Positions 46,184 to 54,628 are shown, counted from the stretch's first letter. The stretch: DNA of 64,000 bases from JABMQW01 sp964439935 (GCA_964439935.1 CAYTPW010000015.1:1-64000); one strand, 5' to 3'. Notes: generated from the letters alone by a model not told the origin. Program-made: numbers and translations.

Positions 46184-46211
46184 AGTAATCTGAGTTATTC
46201 GAGTAATCTGT
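46184..46211 (+). repeat. Dispersed intergenic phrase with 9-bp units
   Basis: AGTAATCTG (46184-46192) recurs at 46202-46210, with AGTTATTCG between, giving 9-bp degenerate units. The 12-mer CGAGTAATCTGT is also found at 36872-36883. It lies directly after the ATP-cone kinase gene. Confidence 0.45.
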
Positions 46212-46237
46212 GGTTCGGGTAGTTTATACTATAATAT

Positions 46238-47470
46238 TTAACCAGTGATCTTTGTGTCTTTGCGACTTAGTGATTGACTCATATCTGCTTTAGTTAACCT
46301 AATAACAGTAATCTCGTTTGGAATCCCAATTCGTAAGGGCGGACCCCAATAGCCGGTGCCAGAATTGACATAAATCCAGGTGCCCTCATGATAATGCAGA
46401 CCTGCGACATACGGGTAGGCTTGTTTCACAGCCAGGTGGAACGGTTTGAATTGTCCTCCATGGGTATGCCCGGAAAGCTGTAGATCAACTCCCAATCGAC
46501 TGGCCTCATTAATACTGGCAGGCTGGTGAGCTAATAATATCTTGATTGAATCTGCAGGTGTACCTCTTAGAGCTTTGGCAGGGTCAGTTTTTTGTTCAGG
46601 TAGTATCCGCCCGGCTTCCTGATCAGTGACGCCAGCTACGGTCAATGTTGCGCCATTAATGTTGACCAAACGATGCTCGTTTACCAAATTTGTGAAACCG
46701 ATTCGCTCGGTTTCCTTCAACCAGTGCTCAACACCAGAATAATATTCATGATTACCCGTGATAAAGAATTTTCCGAGCGGTGCCCGCAAATCGGCCAGGG
46801 GCGCAACATCATTGGACAGGTAGCTGACCGAACCGTCCACGAGGTCGCCGGTTAGGGCAATCAGATCTGGTTTCAGTTCATTCACCTGATTGGTAATTTG
46901 ACGAACGAAATCGCGTTTGATGGTAGGTCCCGCGTGGATATCGGAAATCTGAACGATCCGTAATCCGTCCAATTGATTAGGTAGATTTTTAATTGGTATA
47001 TCAACTTCGATCACATCCGGTTTACGCCGGGCTTGCAAAAAACCATAAGCAGTGAATCCGCCGGTGAGGCTAATCAAACCCAGATTCATTGCCATAATAA
47101 TAAACTGGCGTCGGTCCGGATCAATTGTTGAAGCTATATTAGTGCCTAACAATCCCCTAACCCAGCCGGTGATTTTGGTGCCGCTTAACAACATCCCCCA
47201 GCCCAAATCACGGGTGATTACTACCACCAAGGTCAGTACAAAGAACCCCAGGCTGGTGTAACCAATCCATGAAATGAGATCAGTGAACCGGTTTTCAACA
47301 CCATTGAAGCGCAGGACCGGTCCTGCGATTGAAAGCAGGGCCAGAACTACGATCAATAACCAGAGCGCTACAACCCAGAGTGTACTAAGTCCCAGGGTCG
47401 GGATAATCCGCAGACCCACGTAGCCGTGTATCAATCCCAGAACTGCCAGTACCACAAACAGAAACATCAT
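46238..47470 (-). CDS. Membrane-anchored metallophosphoesterase (YkuE-like)
   Basis: 410 residues. Five N-terminal hydrophobic helices (about 1-165) precede a calcineurin-like domain with ISDIHAG, GDLVDG, GNHEYYSG, LAHQP and LSGHTHGGQ, the dinuclear-metal set. The YkuE/YaeI group includes UDP-2,3-diacylglucosamine and other phosphoesterases at the membrane; the substrate is unknown. The last residues (LSRKDTKITG) are encoded by a phrase CACTAAGTCGCAAAGACAC common as an intergenic repeat in many genomes, so the C-terminus may have been extended by it. Confidence 0.9.
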   Translation of the reverse strand: MMFLFVVLAVLGLIHGYVGLRIIPTLGLSTLWVVALWLLIVVLALLSIAGPVLRFNGVENRFTDLISWIGYTSLGFFVLTLVVVITRDLGWGMLLSGTKITGWVRGLLGTNIASTIDPDRRQFIIMAMNLGLISLTGGFTAYGFLQARRKPDVIEVDIPIKNLPNQLDGLRIVQISDIHAGPTIKRDFVRQITNQVNELKPDLIALTGDLVDGSVSYLSNDVAPLADLRAPLGKFFITGNHEYYSGVEHWLKETERIGFTNLVNEHRLVNINGATLTVAGVTDQEAGRILPEQKTDPAKALRGTPADSIKILLAHQPASINEASRLGVDLQLSGHTHGGQFKPFHLAVKQAYPYVAGLHYHEGTWIYVNSGTGYWGPPLRIGIPNEITVIRLTKADMSQSLSRKDTKITG

Positions 47471-47526
47471 CGGTGTTCTTTACATTTATTTTTGGATTTA
47501 ATTTGCATTTAATGATAAGCGGTGGA

Positions 47527-48426
47527 TTAAGTTTCCCAGTTATAACTGACGCCGGTGAGTCTTTCCGACGCGGCCCACAGTGCGGCCGCATCAGCTTCAT
47601 TAAGGGAGGCAGTACTGGACTTGACTTTAACAGGCTGTCCGCGCCAGCCACCCCAGTTTTCAGGACCGTAATAATCGCCACCATTTACATCCGCGGCAAC
47701 TCCCGCACGAATGGTAGGCAAGGCACCCATGGGGGGTAATTGGGCAACAAATCTATTCATGAAATTAAAGAAACTCATGTATTGCTGCAGATTAGTAGCG
47801 GTCCAGCCCGGATGAGCGGCTACGGCAATGGAATCAATATTATAGAGTTCGAATTTACGTTGCAACTCATATGTGAATAGGAGATTGGACAATTTAGTCA
47901 AACCATAGACTGAGGATTTCTTATAACCTTTTTCAGCATTCAGATTGTCCAGGTCAAATTTACCCATATTGTGAGCCATGCTGGCAACGGTTACGACGCG
48001 AGCTGCTGGTGTTTTCTTGATTAGTGGTAAAAGATGGCCGGTGAGCGCAAAATGTCCCAGATGATTGGTACCGAACTGTAGCTCGAAACCATCAACAGTT
48101 TTATAATGTTCTGGCGGGGACATGATGCCTGCGTTGTTGGCCAGGATATCAAGACGATCATATTTGGCGTTAAAATCTTCTGCAAACTTGCTAATGGATT
48201 CCAGGCTGGCCAAATCCAATTCCATTAGATCCAATTTGGCTGCGGGATCGGTATTGAGGATTTCGGTCGCTGCCGATTGTGCTTTCTCGAGGCTGCGACA
48301 AGCCATTACAACCGTTGCACCATTGGCAGTAAAAGTACGGGCAGTTTCCAATCCTATACCGCTGTTGGCACCGGTAACAATTATAATTTTTCCGGTCAAA
48401 TCCGGTATTTCAAAATTCAACTCCAT
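47527..48426 (-). CDS. Short-chain dehydrogenase/reductase (retinol-dehydrogenase-like)
   Basis: 299 residues. The NAD(P)-binding motif is TGANSGIGLE, followed by NNAG (LANNAGIMSPP) and a catalytic YGLTK Tyr-x3-Lys; Ser of VASMAH lies upstream. An Arg in MACRS suggests NADP(H) preference. The C-terminal extension of the retinol-dehydrogenase group is present. An AGGAG site precedes the ATG. It follows the MBL hydrolase by 12 bp and shares its TetR-controlled unit. Substrate unknown. Confidence 0.9.
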   Translation of the reverse strand: MELNFEIPDLTGKIIIVTGANSGIGLETARTFTANGATVVMACRSLEKAQSAATEILNTDPAAKLDLMELDLASLESISKFAEDFNAKYDRLDILANNAGIMSPPEHYKTVDGFELQFGTNHLGHFALTGHLLPLIKKTPAARVVTVASMAHNMGKFDLDNLNAEKGYKKSSVYGLTKLSNLLFTYELQRKFELYNIDSIAVAAHPGWTATNLQQYMSFFNFMNRFVAQLPPMGALPTIRAGVAADVNGGDYYGPENWGGWRGQPVKVKSSTASLNEADAAALWAASERLTGVSYNWET

Positions 48427-48438
48427 TTGTTACTCCTA

Positions 48439-49563
48439 TTATTTATTTGATGTTTGATGGTGGTCTATATATTGCTGCCACCAGAATTTATTTTCATGAT
48501 TAGTAGGATTTACAAGTTCTCCGATCTGGGGTGTGATCAGTTTAATCGGATTTACTGCTGCTTCCTGAATTAATTCTCCGATTGGAGCGTACCAGCTATG
48601 AAGCGCCAGATCAAATGTGGCCCAGTGGATCGGTACCAGCTTGCCACCTTTCAGCTGCTGGTGGATTTTGACGGCATTTACTGGTCCGGCATGGATCGAA
48701 TCCCAAGCTTCGTCGTAGGCGCCGATCTCGATAAAAGTCAGGTCAAATGGACCATACTGTTGGCCAATTTCAGCCATTTCCGGGGTCAAACCGGTATCAC
48801 CACTGAAGAATACACGCTGATTTTCTCCGATTATTGACCAGGATGTCCAAAGCGTCATGTCCCGGTCCAGTAAACCACGCCCGGAAAAATGACGGGCTGG
48901 TGTAGCAACTATTTTTAAGTCTGGCAGATTAAATTCACCCCACCAGTTCAGTTCAATTATTTTTTCACCAGCAACGCCCCAATCTAGTAACCGGCGGCCA
49001 ACGCCGATCGGGACAAGAAATAATAAGTCGCGATCTGCCAGATTTTTAATGACCATCTTATCCAAGTGATCGAAATGGTCATGGGAGATCAAAACCGCGT
49101 CAACTTTGGGTAAATTTGCTGCACTCACCGGTGCTGGGTGGAATCGTTTGGGACCAGCCCACTGCACAAATGACGACCGTTCCGACAACATCGGATCGAT
49201 TAATAGTCGTTTGCCTTCGATTTCAAGGATTACCGAGGAATGACCCAGCCAGACGAATCGCAGGTTTGCTGTTGGCGCTTGATCAAACTGATCGGTAATT
49301 GGGATAACCGGTAGCGGCTTGGACGGATATTTATCAATTACGCCACCACGAATAAATTTATAGGTGGATTTTAACATGTTGGTAAAATTGAGTTCATCAG
49401 AAGGCAGGTGATTGAAGAACTTTCTACCTTTGTAATTGGCGTTACCATCTACGAGAGTTATCGGAACCAACGTCCGTGCTCGGTAATGCCGGATTCCAAT
49501 TGCTGACAGCACGCTTGCAGCCAGTATCAAAATGATCAGTATCATTAATTTCCTTTGTTTCAT
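48439..49563 (-). CDS. MBL-fold metal hydrolase (UlaG/NAPE-PLD-like), membrane-anchored
   Basis: 374 residues with an N-terminal anchor (KLMILIILILAASVLSAIGI). The metal motif is LISHDHFDHLD; further ligands lie in ARHFSG, FSGDTGLTPE and IHWATFD. LGHSSVILEIEGKRLLIDPML is the beta-lactamase-fold start. The subgroup includes N-acyl-phosphatidylethanolamine phospholipase D-like and RomA-like outer-membrane-linked hydrolases. A TetR operator sits 14 bp before its ATG, and an SDR gene follows. Substrate unknown; a lipid is plausible. Confidence 0.9.
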   Translation of the reverse strand: MKQRKLMILIILILAASVLSAIGIRHYRARTLVPITLVDGNANYKGRKFFNHLPSDELNFTNMLKSTYKFIRGGVIDKYPSKPLPVIPITDQFDQAPTANLRFVWLGHSSVILEIEGKRLLIDPMLSERSSFVQWAGPKRFHPAPVSAANLPKVDAVLISHDHFDHLDKMVIKNLADRDLLFLVPIGVGRRLLDWGVAGEKIIELNWWGEFNLPDLKIVATPARHFSGRGLLDRDMTLWTSWSIIGENQRVFFSGDTGLTPEMAEIGQQYGPFDLTFIEIGAYDEAWDSIHAGPVNAVKIHQQLKGGKLVPIHWATFDLALHSWYAPIGELIQEAAVNPIKLITPQIGELVNPTNHENKFWWQQYIDHHQTSNK

Positions 49564-49576
49564 AGTGTAAATTCTG

Positions 49577-49594
49577 ATTGAGTAGTCACTCAGT
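49577..49594. promoter_or_regulatory. TetR operator in front of the MBL gene
   Basis: ATTGAGT-AGTC-ACTCAGT, a 7-bp inverted repeat with one mismatch and the same AGTC centre as the site at 50181. It lies 14 bp upstream of the MBL start codon, over the presumed promoter. Confidence 0.75.
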
Positions 49595-49611
49595 TATATT
49601 GGTAAAAAATT

Positions 49612-50193
49612 TTATGCCTTATGGCAATCCCAAAAACTTTCCCAGGCCTGTTTAATAAAGGTATTGTCATTCCGTAATTCAGGTTTCTGCCAGATCAATT
49701 CCACCAGCCCGAGGATTAGAAAATAAAAATTATTCATGTGCAGTTCGATCGGTGCATCTTTTAGAATGCGCTCATCGATAGCTGCCTGGATAGACTGTGT
49801 CATCTGAGCGGTCATATCCAGAATGGCACGATCCTCTTTGATTTTTTCCTCAAAAGGTGAATTGTGAATCTGTTGGACAAATTTGAATTTATGGGGCTGG
49901 TCCACGCCATAATTCCACACATTAGACCAGAGTAGGCGGAATTTTCCTTCCGGCGATTTGACCTTGTCCAGGCCGGTCATCATCACCTGATAGAATTCCA
50001 GCTTAGTTTCTAGGAAAAGGGTATAAATCAATTCTTCCTTAGTCTTGAAATAATGGAAGAGAATTCCCGCTGAAACACCGGCCGCTTTAGAAATGGCCGA
50101 AGTAGGTGTGGCGTGAAAACCCTTTTCTACAAACAGGTGTAGGGCAGCGTCCAGTATTTTGGCTCTTTTGTTGATATGTGATTGAGTAGTCAC
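49612..50193 (-). CDS. TetR/AcrR-family regulator
   Basis: 193 residues. The HTH is AALHLFVEKGFHATPTSAISKAAGVSAGILFHYFKTKEEL, the TetR signature; the rest is the helical ligand-binding core. The start is GTG at 50193, within an inverted repeat (50181-50198), and no ribosome site precedes it; the promoter predicts a transcript beginning at the start codon. The same repeat is present before the MBL gene, so this protein should repress itself and the MBL-SDR pair. The ligand is unknown, possibly a fatty acid or lipid given the regulated hydrolase. Confidence 0.92.
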   Translation of the reverse strand: MTTQSHINKRAKILDAALHLFVEKGFHATPTSAISKAAGVSAGILFHYFKTKEELIYTLFLETKLEFYQVMMTGLDKVKSPEGKFRLLWSNVWNYGVDQPHKFKFVQQIHNSPFEEKIKEDRAILDMTAQMTQSIQAAIDERILKDAPIELHMNNFYFLILGLVELIWQKPELRNDNTFIKQAWESFWDCHKA

Positions 50194-50198
50194 TCAAT
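50181..50198. promoter_or_regulatory. TetR operator over its own start codon
   Basis: ATTGAGT (50181-50187), AGTC, ACTCAAT (50192-50198): a perfect 7-bp inverted repeat. It contains the GTG start of the tetR gene and the predicted transcription start. Confidence 0.78.
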
Positions 50199-50226
50199 AA
50201 TTTATTAATATTTTTAGAGAACTCAA
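50199..50226 (-). promoter_or_regulatory. Promoter of the tetR gene
   Basis: On the minus strand TTGAGT (50226-50221) and TAAATT (50204-50199) are separated by 16 bp. Transcription should begin about 6 nt downstream, at or beside the GTG (50193), hence a leaderless mRNA. Confidence 0.45.
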
Positions 50227-50233
50227 AATATTA

Positions 50234-50818
50234 TTATACTGGATAACCGATTGTCTGTCCGATTATAACCTTTTGTTGCTCTGTTAACATAAGTGGTTCA
50301 GCCAGATATTTTTGACGTGTTGAGGCGCGGGTAACAGCACCCAGTCCATTGGCAAAACAAAACAAACTGACATTCTGGGAGATGATCCCGGCGTGGCAGA
50401 AGGCCATTTTAGTACGGTATTCATCATCAATTTTATCCCGCGAATGGTGCATTCTAGAGAAATCAGAGACGTAGATCAGATTTAGTGGCGCAGTAAAAAC
50501 AAAATCCTGGGTACCAGCCGATCTGCGGAAATCCCCATCCCGGACTTTAAGCAGAGCATGGGGTGCTGCGTCGTAATGCCAGACAGTGTCAGTCGTCAAT
50601 CCATAAATTATAGTGTCCTGCCAGTTAAATGCTGTTGGCGCGGTACGGCGTCCGTCTTCGGGACGATTGATGCCCCAGGCTGCCCAGAGCATGTTGGATA
50701 AGACCGGAAGCGCTATTTTTTGAGCTTTAAAATTCCGGACAGCCCTGCGTTGAGTTAAAGCAGTAATCAGTCGTGCCTCTGGATCAATTTGTGGTTTAGG
50801 TAATTTGATCTGTTTCAT
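50234..50818 (-). CDS. Nitroreductase-family protein (SagB-type)
   Basis: 194 residues. Flavin-binding signature RRAVRNFKAQKI near the N-terminus, LLWAAWGINRPEDGRRTAPTA and a C-terminal GQTIGYPV. HAGIISQNVSLFCFANGLGAV is the dimer-interface and FMN segment. It resembles the SagB/ThcOx-like nitroreductases, which reduce nitro-groups or oxidise azolines. No RiPP cyclase or precursor lies nearby, so a general reductase is more likely. It follows the double-GNAT gene by 11 bp. Confidence 0.85.
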   Translation of the reverse strand: MKQIKLPKPQIDPEARLITALTQRRAVRNFKAQKIALPVLSNMLWAAWGINRPEDGRRTAPTAFNWQDTIIYGLTTDTVWHYDAAPHALLKVRDGDFRRSAGTQDFVFTAPLNLIYVSDFSRMHHSRDKIDDEYRTKMAFCHAGIISQNVSLFCFANGLGAVTRASTRQKYLAEPLMLTEQQKVIIGQTIGYPV

Positions 50819-50829
50819 ATTTCAACCTG

Positions 50830-51855
50830 TTAAACTTTTTCAAATGCTGCCGGTAATGTAACGGTTCCCGAAATCCTGGCCAGCGCGTTGGGCTGTAATT
50901 CCAGGACCATGTAAGCATCGTCAGGAACGTCGAATGGTAAACGAATGTTCCACTTACTGGCTTTCTGAAATCCAAAACGGGGATAATATTTGGGATGTCC
51001 CAGCACATTTATTGAGCTATAACCGAATTCGCGTACAGCTTCAATTCCTACCACAACAAGCTTACTCCCGATTCCTTGATTCTGATAATCCGGATCAACC
51101 GCCAACGGTGCTAATATCAATGAGGTATGTTCGTTATTTGGTGTAATAGTGGTGGGGTAAAATAGGATATGTCCGATCAGCTTACCATTTAGATCTGCTA
51201 CGAGCGATAATTTAGATTTGAAGACATCTTGGGTTCGCAGGTCAATCACCAGTTGCCCTTCATTTTTCTGGCCGAAAGCACTATCATTTATCTTTGTAAT
51301 AGCGGAATAGTCGGCTGGTTTCTCACTTCGAATCACGGTGGAATAGGCCAATCTGGTTAGTGCGAAATATTTAACATCCAGATTATAGTGGAATGCTTCT
51401 TTTTGATATACCAATCCGGTTTTTTGCAATACACATTGTGAGGCGCCATTGTCTGGATGGGTTATGCCCACGATCCGCTTTAGCCCGATTTGATTGAAAG
51501 CGTAATCCCGCAGGACAGCACTCATCTCAGTGGCATAGCCCTTTCCCCAATGCTGTTTCAGCAGACGGTAGCCAAGTTCGATTTCAGTGGTTTTATCGAG
51601 GTGGGCCAGTTCAAACCAGCCGATGAATTCCCCGCCTTGCTTGGTAATTGCGGCAAATATACCTAGCCCCGGATTGAGTGTATAATACTGCTGCAACCTG
51701 ATGATCATTGTTCGAATTTCTTCACGGTCGGTTTTTACCGGACCAATGTAACGCATAACCTCAGGATCGCTATCCAAACTGAACAACAATGATTCATCCT
51801 CACTGGTGATTGGTCTTAAAAACAAGCGATCTGATTCCAGTTGGAATTTTGTCAT
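50830..51855 (-). CDS. Tandem GNAT acetyltransferase fusion
   Basis: 341 residues with two GNAT domains. The first (about 5-165) is RimJ/RimL-like: LESDRLFLRPITSEDE and the acetyl-CoA motif QHWGKGYATEM. The second (about 170-330) is YhbS-like, with VDPDYQNQGIGSKLV (Q-x-x-G-x-G) and YYPRFGFQKAS. Both acetyl-CoA loops look intact, so both may be active. Substrates are unknown. It lies between CHAD and nitroreductase genes, with gaps of 25 and 11 bp, so the three probably form one transcript. Confidence 0.9.
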   Translation of the reverse strand: MTKFQLESDRLFLRPITSEDESLLFSLDSDPEVMRYIGPVKTDREEIRTMIIRLQQYYTLNPGLGIFAAITKQGGEFIGWFELAHLDKTTEIELGYRLLKQHWGKGYATEMSAVLRDYAFNQIGLKRIVGITHPDNGASQCVLQKTGLVYQKEAFHYNLDVKYFALTRLAYSTVIRSEKPADYSAITKINDSAFGQKNEGQLVIDLRTQDVFKSKLSLVADLNGKLIGHILFYPTTITPNNEHTSLILAPLAVDPDYQNQGIGSKLVVVGIEAVREFGYSSINVLGHPKYYPRFGFQKASKWNIRLPFDVPDDAYMVLELQPNALARISGTVTLPAAFEKV

Positions 51856-51880
51856 TATTGATTCAAGTTCCCGGGGTGTT

Positions 51881-52738
51881 TCAGTGTCTGCCGGTTACTG
51901 AGCTAATCAGTGTTTTCAATCGGCTCCATTCTGCCTCAATATAAGACCGCGCAGCTTCGTAGTAGTCAAGCTTCGCGCGCTCGATCTGGTTTCCCCGGTA
52001 TTCTTCAGCTGTACCAGATTTGGAACTAAATGATTTAAAAGCAGCTTCGATTAAATACCAGTCGTGCGCTTCACCCATCATCTGTTGAAATGTTTTCAAA
52101 TAGGTCAATTGATTATTATCTAATGCATTTATAACAGGGGCTAGTAATTCTAGGGTATACCGCATTCTTTTATACTGCAGCCGCATTCGGTGAAGAGAAT
52201 TATCGCTCTGTTCGCTGACTGCTTGTTGATATAATCCGGACACTCGCTGGTAATATTTTAATACCATATCTTCGATTGTAACCTGCGGCTCCATCCTATC
52301 CAAATGTTTGTTCTGTATGACCTGTGCTAAAGATAAAATTGACGACTGGTCAAAGTCCTTGATGGCGGTCTGGATAAGTCTTCGGGCGGTTATTTCACGG
52401 CTAGTCAGATCGACCAGGAAAGCGGTAATTAATTTGTCGGTCACATCGAGTGCTTTTACTTTTAAAAAAATTTCTTGGACATCCCGTACTTTTCCCAAAT
52501 TCAAGCGAAAACGCTTTATCTGGTCGAGGTCATGCTTCTGGAATAAGTTCCAGTTAAATAGTCTAACAGAAACCTGATGTGCTACCAGTAATCGTCGTAA
52601 CGAAGTACTTAAATCGTGAGTTGCCTGTGGATTAGGATCCACCAGCACCGCATCCAAATTGTCAATAACTTTTTGTGCACGTAAGTGAATCCCCGCAGAA
52701 AGGATCTGGCTGAGATGATTATCGGTCGGATTGGTCAT
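51881..52738 (-). CDS. CHAD-domain protein
   Basis: 285 residues, all helical, with the twin CHAD signatures: ATHDLSTSLRRLLVAHQVSVRLF near residue 40 and SLHRMRLQYKRMRYTLELLAPV near residue 180. Conserved His and Arg/Lys line a basic pocket that binds inorganic polyphosphate. CHAD proteins are often fused to CYTH triphosphatases or sit on polyphosphate granules; here it is alone. It heads the unit with the double-GNAT and nitroreductase genes. Confidence 0.88.
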   Translation of the reverse strand: MTNPTDNHLSQILSAGIHLRAQKVIDNLDAVLVDPNPQATHDLSTSLRRLLVAHQVSVRLFNWNLFQKHDLDQIKRFRLNLGKVRDVQEIFLKVKALDVTDKLITAFLVDLTSREITARRLIQTAIKDFDQSSILSLAQVIQNKHLDRMEPQVTIEDMVLKYYQRVSGLYQQAVSEQSDNSLHRMRLQYKRMRYTLELLAPVINALDNNQLTYLKTFQQMMGEAHDWYLIEAAFKSFSSKSGTAEEYRGNQIERAKLDYYEAARSYIEAEWSRLKTLISSVTGRH

Positions 52739-52834
52739 TACTTTCAGTCCGATTGACCGGTCATCAATCCACCGATTAAGATGGAATGGATTGATGAAAT
52801 AATATTGTGCTTAAAAGTCCACAAGTTAGGTAGA

Positions 52835-53164
52835 TTACTCTGGTAGATTTTTTAACATGTCTTGCATGCGATCGCGGTAATTCTGAAATGCCTTTCGACC
52901 ATGATCACTAAGTTTAAGAAGGGTGTGGGGAATTTTATCTACGAATTCTTTATTGATTTCCACATATCCGGCTGCTTCCAGCTTGTTGAGGTGGGAAGAC
53001 AAATTACCCTTGGTCAATTCAGTCTGCCGCAATAGAAATAAAAAATCGGCACTTTCTACCACATAAAGATAGGCCAGGATCAACAGACGGGCTGGTTCGT
53101 GTACCAGCCGATCAATCGTTGCCAACGATCCCAGTGTTTCGGATTTGGACGATTCGGTAGACAT
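52835..53164 (-). CDS. Winged-helix transcriptional regulator (HTH_34-like)
   Basis: 109 residues. IDRLVHEPARLLILAYLYV, then FLFLLRQTELTKGNLSSHLNKLEAAGYVEINKEF form a winged helix of the small MarR/ArsR-like type that controls a paired membrane protein. No metal-binding cysteines. It starts 1 bp after the stop of the membrane protein gene, so the two are cotranslated. A GTTTG-TAATG-CAAAC inverted repeat in the promoter region (53861-53875) is the likely operator. Confidence 0.85.
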   Translation of the reverse strand: MSTESSKSETLGSLATIDRLVHEPARLLILAYLYVVESADFLFLLRQTELTKGNLSSHLNKLEAAGYVEINKEFVDKIPHTLLKLSDHGRKAFQNYRDRMQDMLKNLPE

Positions 53165-53165
53165 T

Positions 53166-53792
53166 TTATAATTCCGCGTCTGTCGGTTGGTGCTTGGTAA
53201 TAAAACGTAGAAGCAAAATGATTCCAGTAATGATGATTAGATTGGCCGCGCAGCCTAGTGCTAGAGGGATTCCATGATAAGTTGCCAGCCCCTGCCTGAA
53301 AAGTAGTTCGCCAACGACAAACGCTAAGGCAATTAAGACTCCATATATTATTAGCCGTTTCAGACTTAAATACCATCCAGCTATGGAGAACCCGATCAAA
53401 ATAACTATAATGAATTTAAAGGGTATATTCCACCCACCAGGGCTGAATTTGACCAGAGAAATAAATCCAAGGATTAAACTGACTGATAAAACGACGAGAC
53501 TGAATATATTCAACCGCATCAGCATTTGTTTGCGATCTTGTCCATACTTGAATATACCGGTCCGAGGAGTGGTAACATATTTTTTCATCAGGCAGTAGAA
53601 TAACCAGGCAATCGAAAATGCGGGCAGCAGAACCATCGAACTCCAGAAATCACCCCAGCCCAAGTCGGTTAGATGGGGTATTTGACTGAAAGTGAAAAAT
53701 AGAAATCCGATAGTAATATCCAGCAAACCGTCGTTGAATTTGCTCCGAAAGGCCGACCGCTCCAGTTTATTTAGATCAGGGAAAGCATTCAT
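53166..53792 (-). CDS. Membrane protein paired with a winged-helix regulator
   Basis: 208 residues from ATG 53792, chosen because GGAGG (53801-53805) lies upstream; an in-frame start at 53819 lacks one. Six hydrophobic segments in pairs (for example LLDITIGFLFFTFS, SMVLLPAFSIAWLFYCLM, LFSLVVLSVSLILGFISLV). A short N-terminal cytoplasmic part, DLNKLERSAFRSKFNDG, is charged. No family assigned with confidence; the pairing with a small winged-helix protein suggests membrane-stress or signal control. Function unknown. Confidence 0.75.
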   Translation of the reverse strand: MNAFPDLNKLERSAFRSKFNDGLLDITIGFLFFTFSQIPHLTDLGWGDFWSSMVLLPAFSIAWLFYCLMKKYVTTPRTGIFKYGQDRKQMLMRLNIFSLVVLSVSLILGFISLVKFSPGGWNIPFKFIIVILIGFSIAGWYLSLKRLIIYGVLIALAFVVGELLFRQGLATYHGIPLALGCAANLIIITGIILLLRFITKHQPTDAEL

Positions 53793-53860
53793 TGCAATTC
53801 CTCCACTGCGATTAATCAATTTTCATAGTTTAATTATTTTATCATTTGCTAAACATACTA

Positions 53861-53875
53861 GTTTGTAATGCAAAC
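53861..53875. promoter_or_regulatory. Inverted repeat upstream of the membrane-protein/winged-helix pair
   Basis: GTTTG and CAAAC arms around TAATG. It lies 69-83 bp before the ATG at 53792 and could be an operator of the winged-helix regulator. Short arms make this tentative. Confidence 0.35.
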
Positions 53876-54005
53876 CGGTATGCAATAATACAGCCCCAGT
53901 AGTATATAGATCAAGTTTTTTATGGCCAATTAGGTTAATTCGGAGGATTGATCCCTAAATGCAGAAGTGGATCATATTGATGTGCTGGTATAATTGCGAC
54001 TGGAT

Positions 54006-54536
54006 TCATCGAAGTTTGTTATTCATTCTATAAGATATTTGCACTAACCCATCAGCAAATTGACAAGTGTTTTCAATTTGCGCTTCCCGCTCGATCGTAT
54101 GCCCAACAAAGAGTGGAATACCCTCCCCCAAGGCGATGGGAACTATAGTCTGGATTACACGATCAATCAACTGGTTATCAAGTAATACCCCCGCGGTGGT
54201 TCCACCGCCTACCAGCCAGATGTGTTTATACCCGTGTTGATTTAACTCGTCAATTAATTGATTTATAGCGGTTACAATTTTTACGTCACCACGATCGATC
54301 ATCAGTGAACTGCTGGATAGGACATAGGTTGGTTTATCGGGATAGGGCCAATCGCCGAAGCTTAGGATTTGTTGATATGTTTTGCGTCCCATAATCAGGA
54401 CATCGATGGATTGGTAGAAAACGGTATATCCGTAATCCTCACCACCCAGCTCAGGTTGCGGGAGCCAGTCAATACTATCATCGGATCGGGCGATGAAGCC
54501 ATCGATACTGGTAGCAACGTAGTAGGTGATATTCAT
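54006..54536 (-). CDS. Dihydrofolate-reductase-fold protein (RibD C-terminal family)
   Basis: 176 residues. TYYVATSIDGFIAR is the DHFR-like N-terminal strand; DVLIMGRKTYQQIL and LVGGGTTAGVLLDNQLIDRVIQTIVPIALGEGIPLF are the RibD-C blocks that bind NADPH. YwjB/YyaP-like single-domain members are common and mostly uncharacterised. The ATG is at 54536. It stands alone, downstream of the amidohydrolase and upstream of the membrane-protein pair. Confidence 0.88.
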   Translation of the reverse strand: MNITYYVATSIDGFIARSDDSIDWLPQPELGGEDYGYTVFYQSIDVLIMGRKTYQQILSFGDWPYPDKPTYVLSSSSLMIDRGDVKIVTAINQLIDELNQHGYKHIWLVGGGTTAGVLLDNQLIDRVIQTIVPIALGEGIPLFVGHTIEREAQIENTCQFADGLVQISYRMNNKLR

Positions 54537-54600
54537 ATTTGGGTTTAAGCCTTCGTAGTTACGGTTGTAAGCTGTCAGGTCACTGGTTTCATTGATTGAT

Positions 54601-54620
54601 GCCGTTCTTCACAAAACGGC
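54601..54620 (-). terminator. Hairpin after the amidohydrolase gene
   Basis: GCCGTT (54601-54606) and AACGGC (54615-54620) form a 6-bp stem with an 8-nt loop just beyond the stop at 54629. No U-tract follows on the minus strand, so termination is uncertain. Confidence 0.35.
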
Positions 54621-54628
54621 TTTATTGG

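Noticed and set aside
52754..52763. 10-bp palindrome TGACCGGTCA before the CHAD gene
   Set aside because: Too short to be told from chance and not repeated in the window.
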